Shown: piece by piece, positions 55,286-64,000 of the stretch | Position numbering within the stretch: position 1 is the stretch's first letter | How the letters are laid out: every line of letters begins with the position of its first letter | From: Kaistia algarum | Lineage (GTDB): Bacteria > Pseudomonadota > Alphaproteobacteria > Rhizobiales > Kaistiaceae | Reading direction: 5' to 3' | DNA: 64,000 nucleotides | NCBI RefSeq assembly: GCF_026343945.1 | Contig: NZ_JAPKNJ010000001.1 | Span: 1,116,001 to 1,180,000, forward strand | Notes under the pieces: model-generated | Database searches by the model: none | Seen by the model: only the letters and a program-made list of their open reading frames with translations | Told to the model about the DNA's origin: nothing | Translations under genes and position numbers: made by a program

Positions 55286-57172
55286 ATGGGACCTCTGACC
55301 CGACTGCTGCGGCCGGTTGTTTTCGGAGTCTCTTTTTGTATGGCTCTGCCATTGAACATAGCTGCCCGTGCGCAATCTCTCGAGCCACTCCTGCAGGATA
55401 CTATAACGACCGACGGTTCGGCCTTCCCGAACTTCGCCACAGGCAATTTCCGTAGTAGCAACCAGCTAGTTTGGGACACTCCGGTTAGGCATCTGAAGCG
55501 GGTTGACCTTAAGTTCTGGGACCCACTTTCCGCAGATGAACTTGATGTCGTCTGGACCTCGCGTGACGGGAACTACAAGCCAGGCCCTATCTCCGGCGAA
55601 GGACAACTCACCTGGCGGATCAAGGGTGCGGCAACTTATGATACGAGAGCAACAGTGGCTCGGTATAGGGGCCAGCTTGTCGAAGGGCGAGCACACGGAG
55701 AAGGCGAGTTCTTGCACCGCTCAGGCGCTTCCTACCGCGGACAATGGAGAAGCGGCCTGATGGATGGTCGTGGCAGACTCCAGTCGCCCGAGGGCGCCGA
55801 GTATGTCGGAGAGTTTCGAGCGGGCAAGCGGGAGGGCTACGGTTTGTTTGTGGACCGCCTGGGCAGCGTCTATGAGGGCGGATTTCTAGTCGATAAGCGA
55901 AACGGGGTCGGGCGTGTGCAAATGGCGGGCGGCGGGGGCTATGTCGCGCAATGGCTGAACGACGTCGAAGTGTCCGGCAGTCGCGCCCGCATTCCCGGCT
56001 TCCGCCTGACGCCGTTGACCTTGCAGGCACAGGTCGACGATGTCCGCATTTCGCTGACTGTGGATCGCCGGTCGCTGGTTGGTGTTCCCGATATCAATCC
56101 CTTGTACTACATAGCCGAGAACACACCTGAAAAAGTTCGTATCTTCCCTGACGATGCCGAACTACTTGACGTCTGGCTCGGCAAGACCGCGCCGAGCTCT
56201 GAAGCCCGTCCGAACAACGACTTCGAAGAACAAAACTTCATGGGGCCGACGGTGCGCTACGGACCCGTGCCTCTGCTGCTAAATGTCGAAAATGCCTCGG
56301 GGCAGCCAATTGGCATTGAGGGGGCATTTCTCGACGTTGCCAAGAGCGTTAGCGAGCTCCGCCCAGCTCTGGAGTTGAACGAAAGCTTTAGCGCTCAATG
56401 CGACCGCGCATTCGAGAGCGGGTTGGAATTTGAGAATTTCGGCTGGTCGGCGGCCCGATCCGTCAGCGCCACGATAAATTTCGTGGACAGCAACGAAAAC
56501 GCAGTCGGCCCATCGTTCGTGCAACCGACGGCAGATATCTCCAATATCGAAGACATTGATGTTCGCAATGAACTGATGCGCCGCGGCGTAAAGGTAGAGC
56601 GGCTAGAGAGAGATGCGCTCAAGTGCACGAGCACCGATACTGACAAGTGCCTTGCTGAGCAAGTGGCGTCCGGTATGTTCGGGGATCTCGGCAAGGCGGT
56701 TACTCTTTCCGACGACGCATTCTTTCTCAATCTCGCCGGAACGCTGGACTATCAGTGGACGACCGCCGAACATACGTCGACGAAAGGAGCAGCAAAGTTT
56801 ACGACCAGCTTGGTGATGGGTCACTTGCCCTTCCAAGGTGAGTGCGGCGAAGGGGCTAATGAATTCAACCTGGGATCCAAACCGTTCGAACTGCGGCTCG
56901 ACACAGGTGGGTACCAGGTGGCGTTGCCGCTGAGCGACACGATTCCGCCGGGCGTAGTCTCCCGCTGGCGGCTTTGGTTGGACGCACCCAAGAGTTCGAC
57001 CCATGACTTCCGCCTTCGAATCCAGCTGGCAGATGGTCGTATGGTTGAATCGCGGCCTGTTAGCCTTCTTTACTTCAAACCGCGGAGGACCGGCACGGAC
57101 ATGGACGGAAAGCCTCTTCCTGAGGAGCCAGAACCCGATGAGCCCGGTGAGTCAACGGACACTGAACCATGA
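55286..57172 (+). CDS. Exported MORN-repeat protein
   Basis: This protein of about 628 residues has a signal peptide (LLRPVVFGVSFCMALPLNIAARA, cleaved before QS). At about residues 125-240 there are at least four MORN-type repeats: YRGQLVEGRAHGEGEF, YRGQWRSGLMDGRGRL, YVGEFRAGKREGYGLF, YEGGFLVDKRNGVGRV. A long C-terminal part of unknown fold ends in an acidic, proline-rich tail (EEPEPDEPGESTDTEP). ATG at 55286 is favoured by GAGGTG 9 bp upstream and by the signal peptide position. An ATG at 55211 is also open. The role is unknown. It converges with the Memo-CapA gene. Confidence 0.75.
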   Translation: MGPLTRLLRPVVFGVSFCMALPLNIAARAQSLEPLLQDTITTDGSAFPNFATGNFRSSNQLVWDTPVRHLKRVDLKFWDPLSADELDVVWTSRDGNYKPGPISGEGQLTWRIKGAATYDTRATVARYRGQLVEGRAHGEGEFLHRSGASYRGQWRSGLMDGRGRLQSPEGAEYVGEFRAGKREGYGLFVDRLGSVYEGGFLVDKRNGVGRVQMAGGGGYVAQWLNDVEVSGSRARIPGFRLTPLTLQAQVDDVRISLTVDRRSLVGVPDINPLYYIAENTPEKVRIFPDDAELLDVWLGKTAPSSEARPNNDFEEQNFMGPTVRYGPVPLLLNVENASGQPIGIEGAFLDVAKSVSELRPALELNESFSAQCDRAFESGLEFENFGWSAARSVSATINFVDSNENAVGPSFVQPTADISNIEDIDVRNELMRRGVKVERLERDALKCTSTDTDKCLAEQVASGMFGDLGKAVTLSDDAFFLNLAGTLDYQWTTAEHTSTKGAAKFTTSLVMGHLPFQGECGEGANEFNLGSKPFELRLDTGGYQVALPLSDTIPPGVVSRWRLWLDAPKSSTHDFRLRIQLADGRMVESRPVSLLYFKPRRTGTDMDGKPLPEEPEPDEPGESTDTEP

Positions 57173-57286
57173 TCTGCTCTGTGTGCTGAGGTCAGCAGAG
57201 ACTTCAGTGTGAAGACCACAATGCGCCAACTCGGAGCGCCGAACCGCGCTCTATTCGATTTGATGACATGGCGCATTCGTTCGGAG

Positions 57287-59023
57287 CTATCTGGAGCGGA
57301 GCGCGTTCTGCCCAACCTCGAAAAGGTTGGGTATCGGGATAAGCCGCGCGGCGACAGTGCCCTGTTTGAATATCCGCAATTCCAGCAGAGCGCCCGAACT
57401 GCGCGATGAGTTCTGATCGAAAACAAGGTTTCCAAGCGACCAGGCGAGTTGAAGCGTTCCGGATACGCTTTCCATGCTCTGCGAAGCCGTGTGACTGTGA
57501 GCGCCGACAACGAGCGAAACCCCGCAGGCGGCAAGTTGTTGCGCCGCCAGACGCTCTGCATTGCCTGTCACTGTCGTATATTCGCTCCCCCAATGCACAA
57601 AGACAACGAGCGGAGGCGCTGCGGACTTTGCGCAATATGCATTAAGCGCGCCAGGGCCGGCGACGTAGTTGTCGCCGGCGTTTTTGCCACGCAGGAATGA
57701 CAGTGGCAGAACGCGCAATGGGCCAAGGTCTGTCACCATGCCATTCTCCATGGCGCCAATGCCAATCGACGCCAGCGCCGCTTTCGTTTCTGAGATGCCT
57801 TCCTGTCCGAAGTCGTAGCTGTGATTGTTGGCAAGGCTAGCGGCGACAATGCCAGCGCCTTTAAAAACAGGCTCGGCAAGGTCAGACAGCATCAGATGTG
57901 CTCCTTGCGGTAACCCGGTTACTGGCTCGCGAACGAGCACGCCCTCAAGATTCACAATCAACGGGGCTCCGCCGGTCACCCGACGAATTGCGGCGATCAC
58001 TTTGTCGCGCGCGTCCGCGTTGGCGAGGATCGGCGTGAGGTAGCGGCCCAACAATACGTCGCCGCCAAAATAATAGGCTGACTGATCGTTGTAGCGCAGG
58101 ACGGCAAGCGCACCGGGATCGCGATGATACACCGTCACAATGTAGCTGGTTGTCGAGGTAGGGACGGCTCCATACTCGGCCGAATTGCGGTTTGCGATAA
58201 CCACCGAACTCGCACCTATGGTTCGGTATTGGAGCGCAGACTGGATAAATTGCGCCGCCTTCGAATCCAAATGCTTGACTGGGACGAGTTTGGAAACCTC
58301 GTCCTCAGTCTCCGTTGCGATCGTGGTGAGCGTTTCCTGATCGCGAAGTACCGCCTCTCCTACCGGCAGGTAGTGAGAGTAGTCCGTCGATTGAACAACA
58401 AGGGTCTCGGCATCGACCAACGGGCGAATCGCAGCAACCGCCGCCTCCCAATCTGCCTGGCTGGTGAAGATCGACGCGGCAATCGGCACGATCTCCGCAT
58501 CAGGGAAGAAATGTTTGATGAACGGCATCAAGGCATAGAGGCCGTGCTCTCTTTCGACCTGATCGAAAGGTTCGAACAAAGCGCGGTTGGCAAGAAGCGT
58601 GTCGACGGCCTTTCGGTCGATTGCGATGCGCCCGAAAATCGTATCGATATTATCTACGCCGACGGCGTATTTGCCTTTCACAGCGCGAAAATGATCCGGC
58701 GAGATCACGATAATCCGCCGATAGGTCCCCGCAGACGCGGCCCAGAAACCGCGTGCCATCAGATCGGCGGCCAAGAGGTGATGCGGAAGAGAGATTCCGG
58801 TAATGCCGACTGGTTGCATGAAGGCTGGACGCTCCCTGGCGATGGCGCCTTCGATTAGCGCCTTGTCGTAGGCATCCTTGGTGAACGCGCTGCCCTGGCT
58901 ACCAGCCGGCGCGACCGCCGATAGCAATGTTAGCGCGACCAAGATCAAACCCACCAGCGGACGGGCGCCGGCCGACACGACTCCGGTAAGATGTTTTGTG
59001 TGGCGGAAATGAAATTGTATCAT
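57287..59023 (-). CDS. Memo-like / CapA-like fusion protein
   Basis: This 578-residue exported or membrane-anchored protein has a hydrophobic N-terminal helix (residues 22-42). Residues about 65-305 are a Memo (AmmeMemoRadiSam system protein B) domain: SLPHHLLAADLMARGFW, IVISPDHFRAVKG, REHGLYALMPFIKHFFPDAE, VVQSTDYSHYLPVG. Residues about 310-560 are a CapA-type metallophosphoesterase: YYFGGDVLLGRYL, LIVNLEGVLVREP, SLANNHSYDFGQEGI, VVFVHWGSEYT, VVGAHSHTAS, AWSLGNLVFDQ. All the histidine/aspartate metal motifs of CapA are visible. The combination points to an envelope polymer or phosphoester reaction, which is inference. Confidence 0.85.
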   Translation of the reverse strand: MIQFHFRHTKHLTGVVSAGARPLVGLILVALTLLSAVAPAGSQGSAFTKDAYDKALIEGAIARERPAFMQPVGITGISLPHHLLAADLMARGFWAASAGTYRRIIVISPDHFRAVKGKYAVGVDNIDTIFGRIAIDRKAVDTLLANRALFEPFDQVEREHGLYALMPFIKHFFPDAEIVPIAASIFTSQADWEAAVAAIRPLVDAETLVVQSTDYSHYLPVGEAVLRDQETLTTIATETEDEVSKLVPVKHLDSKAAQFIQSALQYRTIGASSVVIANRNSAEYGAVPTSTTSYIVTVYHRDPGALAVLRYNDQSAYYFGGDVLLGRYLTPILANADARDKVIAAIRRVTGGAPLIVNLEGVLVREPVTGLPQGAHLMLSDLAEPVFKGAGIVAASLANNHSYDFGQEGISETKAALASIGIGAMENGMVTDLGPLRVLPLSFLRGKNAGDNYVAGPGALNAYCAKSAAPPLVVFVHWGSEYTTVTGNAERLAAQQLAACGVSLVVGAHSHTASQSMESVSGTLQLAWSLGNLVFDQNSSRSSGALLELRIFKQGTVAARLIPIPNLFEVGQNALRSR

Positions 59024-59159
59024 AGCGCTATTGTGAAACCTGTGTTTGGCTGAAACGCAAGGGAGATCTTCTTGGTCCGGCAATCGCCAGTTGATAAAAC
59101 TTAGTCTTCATTTCTTGCCTAGGATAGATTAGGATGTCCAATCCGTTTGAGAGGTTGAA

Positions 59160-60329
59160 ATGCCAGGCGCCGGATCAAACCGAACTCAAGTGTTTCTATC
59201 CTGGGTTATGCCCGCCGTTGCGCTAGCAAGCGCAATTGCTGTGACGGTCTCTGCGGCCCGAGCACAGAACTTGGTCATCGAGCCTCGTTTTCAGCATGCC
59301 GGCCTGTTCCAAGAAGGCATCGCGCCAGCGATGGAACGAGATCGCTGGGGCTTTATCAACCGGACCGGCGCATGGGTTGTTGAGCCAATCTACGAAAAAG
59401 TGCTCCAAGGCAGCGGCGGCCGATTTGCGGTGCGTCTCGACGGACGCTGGGGCTTTGTCGATAGCTCCGGCAAGATTGTCATCAAGCCGGTCTATGACGA
59501 TGCACAACCGTTCAAGGACGGTGTGGCAGCCGTTTTGAAGGACCATTTGTGGGGCTACATCGGACCGACCGGGCGCGAGGAAATCAAGTTCGAATTTCAA
59601 CGGGCAACGGCGCGCGAGGGAGGATTCGCCGCCGTCGAGAAGTCATTCGACGACAGTCCGGAGTGGGTAGTGCTCGACGGGCGGGGCGAAATGGTGTCAC
59701 TGAGCTTACCGCAAAAAGACGAAACCGAAGCCGAAGCTACAGACAATTTGGACCAAGGCACAGGCGAAGCCGAAGATCCCACAAGCGCCTCATCCGCTAC
59801 CGCCTTTTCAGAGGGCTACACCATCAGTCGGGTGGGCAAATCCACCTACGCAATCGGTAGGCTACTGGACAAGGCTTTGGGTCCGTACAAAGACATGCGG
59901 CCGTTCAGGAACGGCCTGGGAGCCGTAACATCGGACGGCCGGACCTGGCGTTTTGTTGATGCGGAGGGTAAGGATGCAATCTCCGGCAATTTCAACGCCG
60001 TGCGCGAATTTTCCGGAGGGGCGGCGCCGGTTCGTATCGGCGACAAATGGGGCTATGTCGATCGCACCGGCAAGATTTTGCTCGAGCCGACCTACGATGA
60101 CGCCTATCCGTTCCGCGAAGGTCTTGCGCTGGTCCGTCGCGGCGACAAGCGCGGCTTCGTGAGCATGACGAACGGGCGCATTGCAGAATGGCTAGCCCCG
60201 ACCTATGACGATGCCTATGCTTATTCCGAAGGACTCGCGCCAGTGAAAAAGGGAGAGGTTTGGGGCTATATTGACGGCGGGGCCGCGCCCCCGATACGGC
60301 GCGAGATCGCAGATCTGACGCCAAACTGA
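59160..60329 (+). CDS. Exported WG-repeat protein
   Basis: This 389-residue protein has a signal peptide (AVALASAIAVTVSAARA, cleaved before QN). It has about seven WG repeats, such as DRWGFINRTGAWVVEPIYEK, GRWGFVDSSGKIVIKPVYDD, HLWGYIGPTGREEIKFEF and DKWGYVDRTGKILLEPTYDD. An acidic linker (ETEAEATDNLDQGTGEAEDP) at about residues 190-215 divides two repeat blocks. The family is beta-rich with unknown ligands. GAGAGG lies 5 bp before the ATG. It is divergent from Memo-CapA. Confidence 0.85.
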   Translation: MPGAGSNRTQVFLSWVMPAVALASAIAVTVSAARAQNLVIEPRFQHAGLFQEGIAPAMERDRWGFINRTGAWVVEPIYEKVLQGSGGRFAVRLDGRWGFVDSSGKIVIKPVYDDAQPFKDGVAAVLKDHLWGYIGPTGREEIKFEFQRATAREGGFAAVEKSFDDSPEWVVLDGRGEMVSLSLPQKDETEAEATDNLDQGTGEAEDPTSASSATAFSEGYTISRVGKSTYAIGRLLDKALGPYKDMRPFRNGLGAVTSDGRTWRFVDAEGKDAISGNFNAVREFSGGAAPVRIGDKWGYVDRTGKILLEPTYDDAYPFREGLALVRRGDKRGFVSMTNGRIAEWLAPTYDDAYAYSEGLAPVKKGEVWGYIDGGAAPPIRREIADLTPN

Positions 60330-60529
60330 ATCATTGGTTGTATCACGACATCCCGACGGCCAACAGGTTTGCCCCATTCCCATGCAGATGTCCCGGGTTA
60401 ATCACTGTTGCAGAGTGTCTGCAGTGGTTCGCCAACCACATCTCTCGTTTGATCTCATATGGTTAGGCGAGCCTGATAACGATGACTTGGCTAGAATGCC
60501 AGCTTCGCGCCTCAGCTCGGCCGGCCAGG

Positions 60530-60720
60530 TTGTGAACAGGCGCCCAAGCAGGACCCCACGCCGGATGAGTTCAACGCATTGAAAATACGTCAGAAAATCC
60601 TTGTCTATCGGGATCTCGATCGGCGCCGATCATGACCCCGAGTGAGTTCAGAATTTATGATGAAAATTAGATAGTTAGGTCGCTTTAGGCAGAGACCTCA
60701 GTTCCGCGCTTATTAACACT
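60530..60720 (+). repeat. Dispersed TIR element, copy C (~190 bp)
   Basis: It starts TTGTGAACAGGCGCCCAAGC and ends GCGCTTATTAACACT, inverted relative to each other. The interior has the shared blocks CTCGATCGGCGCCGATCATG and TGATGAAAATTAGATAGTTAG. The gap upstream (60330-60529) holds nothing I can name. Confidence 0.7.
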
Positions 60721-60919
60721 CCAGCCTCTCAAGGCTGTGGCATGAGATGGGTCTTGGACAATTGTCCGATTTGCCCACTCGACGCGGCGAGTGGTTGAAT
60801 TGACGCCAACGATCAGACCAGGTCAAAGAGGCGACTGGCAGGCTTCTCGGCTCGTGCGCAGCATCCCGACATTCCTCCAGGAGCTTCGGAGCGACAGCAA
60901 TGCGCCCCCATTTTGGAAG

Positions 60920-62278
60920 GGTGACGTCCCTGGAGGTGGTGTAGGAGCGCCGATCCTCAACCTGGGTCGAGGACAGTCATGCCGGGATTGCCGGCAGGCT
61001 GACGAGGCCAGCATCGTCGATCGGGTTGAGGGTTTCCAGTGTCATGTATCGTCGCTGGACGGCCCATTCGTCCGTCTGCTCGATGAGCAGGGCGCCGACG
61101 AGACGATGGATGGATCTGTCGGTCGGGAAGATGCCGACGACGTTGGTCCTGCGCTTGATCTCGGCGTTGAGACGCTCGAGCGGATTGGTCGAGTAGATCT
61201 GGGTCCAGTGGCCGGCCGGGAAGCTCATAAAGGCGAGGACGTCGTCGCTGGCGTCGTCCATCAGGCGGCCGAGCTTGGGATAGCGCTCGCGCAGGCTGTC
61301 GCTGACCTTCGACCATTGCTCACGGGCGGCCTTCTCGGTCTCCTGGGTGAAGATCGTCCTGAGCATCGCGGCGACCATGTTGCGCTGGCCGGCTCCGGCG
61401 TGGGCGAGCGCGTTGCGCATGAAGTGGACGCGGCAGCGCTGCCATGTGGCATGCAGCACCTTGGCGATCGCTGCCCGGATGCCGCCATGGTGGTCGGAGA
61501 CGACCAGCTTGACACCCCTGAGGCCGCGGCCCGCCAGCGAACGCAGGAAGGCCGTCCAGAACGGCTCCGCCTCGGACGGCCCGGTCGCCATGCCGAGAAC
61601 TTCGCGCCGGCCGTCGGTGTTGACCGCCACGGCGATTATCACCGCAGTGGACACGATCCGCCCGGCTTCGCGCACCTTCAGATGGGTGGCGTCGATCCAC
61701 AGATAAGGCCACTCGCCCTCGATCGGACGGTCGAGGAAGGCCGCAACGCGCTCGTCGAGTTCGCCGCACAGCCGGCTGACCTCGCTCTTCGAGACGCCGG
61801 AAAGGCCCATCGCCTGAACCAGATCGTCGACCGCCCGCGTCGAGACCCCGTGCACATAGGCCTCCTGGATGACGGCCGCCAAAGCCCGCTCGGCCGTGCG
61901 ACGGGGCTCCAGGAAGGACGGGAAGTAGCTGCCCGTTCTCAGCTTCGGTATCGCCAGGTCGATCCGCCCGAGCCGCGTGTCCCAGGCTCGCTCACGATAG
62001 CCGTTACGCTGTGCGATCCGCTCCGCCGACCGTGCGCCCTTGGCCGCACCGGTCCTGGTCTCGACCTCAAGTTCCATCAGCCGTTCGGCCGCAAAGCCGA
62101 GCAGGTCGCGGATCAGATGGTCATCGCCGCTCTTCTCGATCAGATCGAGCAGTGCAATCCTCTCGTCGGTCATTGTCGTCTCCGAAATCAGGTTGTGTGT
62201 CGCAACCCAACCCTACGTCGAAGACCGGCAATGACCACCAGTGCCATCCGCTCCTACACCACCTCCGGGGACGTCACC
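60920..62278 (-). mobile_element. IS256-family insertion sequence (1359 bp) with 9-bp target duplication
   Basis: Terminal inverted repeats of 30 bp lie at 60920-60949 (GGTGACGTCCCTGGAGGTGG at the tip) and 62249-62278, with one mismatch. They are flanked by the 9-bp direct repeat TTTTGGAAG at 60911-60919 and 62279-62287. The intact transposase and perfect duplication indicate a recent single insertion. Confidence 0.93.
60977..62173 (-). CDS. IS256-family transposase
   Basis: This 398-residue Mutator-type DDE transposase has an N-terminal zinc/helix region (AERIAQRNGYRERAWDTRLG), the first Asp in LWIDATHLKV and the second in LVVSDHHGG. The C-x-H motif is in WQRCRVHFMRNAL, and TQIYSTNPLERLNAEIKRRT is the family signature towards the C-terminus. 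Length is normal for the family and the frame is intact. Confidence 0.95.
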   Translation of the reverse strand: MTDERIALLDLIEKSGDDHLIRDLLGFAAERLMELEVETRTGAAKGARSAERIAQRNGYRERAWDTRLGRIDLAIPKLRTGSYFPSFLEPRRTAERALAAVIQEAYVHGVSTRAVDDLVQAMGLSGVSKSEVSRLCGELDERVAAFLDRPIEGEWPYLWIDATHLKVREAGRIVSTAVIIAVAVNTDGRREVLGMATGPSEAEPFWTAFLRSLAGRGLRGVKLVVSDHHGGIRAAIAKVLHATWQRCRVHFMRNALAHAGAGQRNMVAAMLRTIFTQETEKAAREQWSKVSDSLRERYPKLGRLMDDASDDVLAFMSFPAGHWTQIYSTNPLERLNAEIKRRTNVVGIFPTDRSIHRLVGALLIEQTDEWAVQRRYMTLETLNPIDDAGLVSLPAIPA

Positions 62279-62287
62279 TTTTGGAAG

Positions 62288-62322
62288 TTTGCTCGAGCCG
62301 GTTCATGACCGGCTCGAGCAAA
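62288..62322. terminator. Strong hairpin after the helicase gene
   Basis: Arms TTTGCTCGAGCCGGT and ACCGGCTCGAGCAAA (perfect 15-bp stem, 5-base loop) start 5 bp beyond the helicase stop on the minus strand. No T-run follows, so it may act with Rho, or be the tip of an older element. The IS256 duplication begins immediately beside it. Confidence 0.4.
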
Positions 62323-62327
62323 CCGAA

Positions 62328-64000
62328 TCAGCTCCTCAGCCGTTTTCCGTATATCGCCGACGTTTGCGAAAGCTGTTGCGCTGTTCGCCTTCCCTCGCCA
62401 AGCCAGGTCTCAACGGCTTGGCGCACCGTGGCAGTCTCAGCGGCAACGTCCGCAAGGGATCTCACCTCAGGCGCAGGCCCGTCGAATACCGAGATGATGC
62501 CGCGACGCTCGTCTTCTAGCCCATCTGTGTCGCGCAGCACGGTCGGCAGCAGCCTGTCCGCAGCACGTCGGATTTGCTGCGAGGTGCGGTAGCAGACCTT
62601 GAGCGTATGCGAGCGGCCGCGTACGTCGACGCCGAGGCTCGCCCATGAAAAGGGATGCTGGAAAATACGCTGTCCGACGTCACCCGACAGGAACAGGGCA
62701 TCCGCTGTCGAGGGCACGAGAGCAGCGAAGAACCGGAGCTCGGCCGGGGCGAGGTCCTGGGCTTCGTCGATAACGACATGGTCGAACGGCTTCTTCTCGC
62801 GCTTGGCAAGAGCTTCGGCGAGGCCAGTGAAGACATCCGCCCAGGTCGTATAACGCTCGGCCACCAGCGCTTCACGCAGGGCCTGGAAAACCGGCCATAG
62901 GCGTGCGCGCTGGTTGGGGCCGAGCCGGCTCTTTCGTCCCATGCGCTGGACGCTCGTATAGGCTTCGAGCGACATCAGGCCCCAGGCGTCGATGACGTTG
63001 GTCCATTCCGACAGCAGGAACCGCTCGGAGAAACCCTTCAGGCCAATGTTCGCTGCCGCCGCGCGCAGGCGTTCGCGCAACAGCCCGTCGCTCGCGATCC
63101 GAGGACGCGCGCCGTGCTCGAGCTGGAACATCTGCTCAGCGATGTCGTGGAAGGACGCCGTCGTGATCCGCGCCACGACGCCGCCGGTCTCCGGTGCCAG
63201 CACCAGCACCTTCTTCGCCAGAGCTGCCGCCAGCGGATCGGAGAAGCTGGCCAGCAGTACTCGCGCGTGCGGATTGTCCCGGGCCAGGCGCACCGCGCGA
63301 TGGATCGCCACGATGGTCTTGCCGGTACCCGCCGAACCGGCGACCCGCGCCGGGCCGGAGAACGAACGCTCGACCAGCGCGCGCTGCGAGGGATGCAGGA
63401 AGACGCCCCATTTCTCCCAGGGGAAGGCGAGGGCCTGTTCCAGCTCGTCCTGGTCGGCGATCGGCCTGATCCGCCTGAGCGCATCGGGATGCTTGAACGG
63501 ATCGGCGATGCTGGGCGTCAGCGCCGGGACCGCCAGCCTGCCGGTGGCGACATAGTCGAGCAGCGCCTCGGAGGCCTCGGTCGGGAGGTGGGCGGCCAGC
63601 GCGAAGAAGCCGTCTTCGCTTGCCGCGCGCACATCGGCGAGCCAGTCGGCCGGCACGCCGATCGACAGCAGGGCATCGTCGTCCAGCGAACCGAACAGCG
63701 CGGGCGCGGCGGGCGCCGACCGTTCGCCCTTGGCCGCCTCTGGAAAGACGAAGTCGAACGTCGCCGGCGGCGCCACGTCCTCGACGCGCTCGCGCACCTC
63801 GACGATCTGGATGGCGCCGGTGCGGGGATGCGCCTCGATGCGCCGCCGCTCCGCCCAGGCATAGGCCTCGTCATGATGGCCGACATAGGCAACCAGCAGG
63901 CCCTCGGCGGTTTTGTGGACGATCAGGCGGATGTCGCGATTGACTCGCGCCGACCAGAAATGGGGATCGCGGCTCCTGTCGATGCGATGCAGCTGCAGCC
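62328..64000 (-). CDS. RelE-like/UvrD-type helicase (partial at window edge)
   Basis: The frame enters from the right edge. About the first 60 visible residues (RVNRDIRLIVHKTAEGLLVA, YVGHHDEAYAWAERRRIEAH) resemble the RelE/ParE-like N-terminal domain often fused to such helicases. The helicase part follows, with motif I AGSAGTGKTIVAIHRAVRLA, motif II HVVIDEAQDLAP and motif III LFLSGDVGQRIFQ, then HTLKVCYRTSQQIRRAAD. The frame ends soon after ETWLGEGR, where related proteins carry a full second helicase domain. It therefore looks C-terminally truncated, with 27 odd residues before the stop. Confidence 0.85.
   Translation of the reverse strand, partial: LQLHRIDRSRDPHFWSARVNRDIRLIVHKTAEGLLVAYVGHHDEAYAWAERRRIEAHPRTGAIQIVEVRERVEDVAPPATFDFVFPEAAKGERSAPAAPALFGSLDDDALLSIGVPADWLADVRAASEDGFFALAAHLPTEASEALLDYVATGRLAVPALTPSIADPFKHPDALRRIRPIADQDELEQALAFPWEKWGVFLHPSQRALVERSFSGPARVAGSAGTGKTIVAIHRAVRLARDNPHARVLLASFSDPLAAALAKKVLVLAPETGGVVARITTASFHDIAEQMFQLEHGARPRIASDGLLRERLRAAAANIGLKGFSERFLLSEWTNVIDAWGLMSLEAYTSVQRMGRKSRLGPNQRARLWPVFQALREALVAERYTTWADVFTGLAEALAKREKKPFDHVVIDEAQDLAPAELRFFAALVPSTADALFLSGDVGQRIFQHPFSWASLGVDVRGRSHTLKVCYRTSQQIRRAADRLLPTVLRDTDGLEDERRGIISVFDGPAPEVRSLADVAAETATVRQAVETWLGEGRRTAQQLSQTSAIYGKRLRS

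Noticed and set aside
60791..62308. Plus-strand frame of 505 codons across the IS256 element
   Set aside because: It is antisense to the intact IS256 transposase.

Overview
The window is GC-rich DNA that reads as an alphaproteobacterial chromosome, most likely Hyphomicrobiales (Rhizobiales). The indications are the codon usage, the ROK/ABC, GntR/ABC and LacI/tetronate sugar-acid gene sets, and an FNR/FixK-like box. No rRNA, tRNA, CRISPR array, integrase or replication origin was found. The genus cannot be fixed from the sequence alone.

Layout. 1-4873 (minus): a ROK-regulated carbohydrate ABC importer whose ATPase runs off the left edge. 4940-5808: debris of an AraC-type gene and an IS3 element. 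5814-13116 (minus): a coupled operon of RND adaptor, RND pump, SulP permease, an 80-residue protein and polyphosphate kinase 2. 13341-20709 (plus): a V-type ATPase operon in the order B-D-I-K-E-DUF2764-A, with an FNR/FixK-like box upstream. 21117-36092: C4 sugar-acid catabolism in two units. The first holds a GntR regulator, D-erythronate dehydrogenase (DenD), an SBP/ATPase/permease importer, an FAD oxidoreductase, an LVIVD-like protein and a GlcG-like protein. The second holds a LacI regulator with OtnC, divergent from LtnD-OtnI-OtnK across two perfect operators. Together these genes predict L-threonate and D-erythronate conversion to dihydroxyacetone phosphate.

36093-38277 is a gene graveyard: oxidoreductase, SRAP and GFA fragments, copies of a ~190-bp terminal-inverted-repeat element, and a 21-bp tandem repeat.

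38278-60329 looks like a conflict/defence island. It opens with a tight six-gene operon: trypsin-nuclease fusion, DUF4403-like exported protein, subtilase, membrane trypsin, TIR-membrane protein and small membrane-anchored protein. A TIR/caspase/RyR-like trio follows, resembling TIR-caspase (type IV Thoeris-like) immunity. After an IS3 element and a subtilase fragment come a DUF4062-STAND-beta-propeller giant and three exported repeat or fusion proteins (MORN, Memo-CapA, WG). 60530-64000 holds another copy of the small repeat, an IS256-family element with 9-bp target duplications, and a RelE-like/UvrD-type helicase that leaves the window.

The most unusual material is the 38-49 kb stretch. There, several peptidases of different families, a nuclease domain and two TIR proteins are packed together between insertion sequences.
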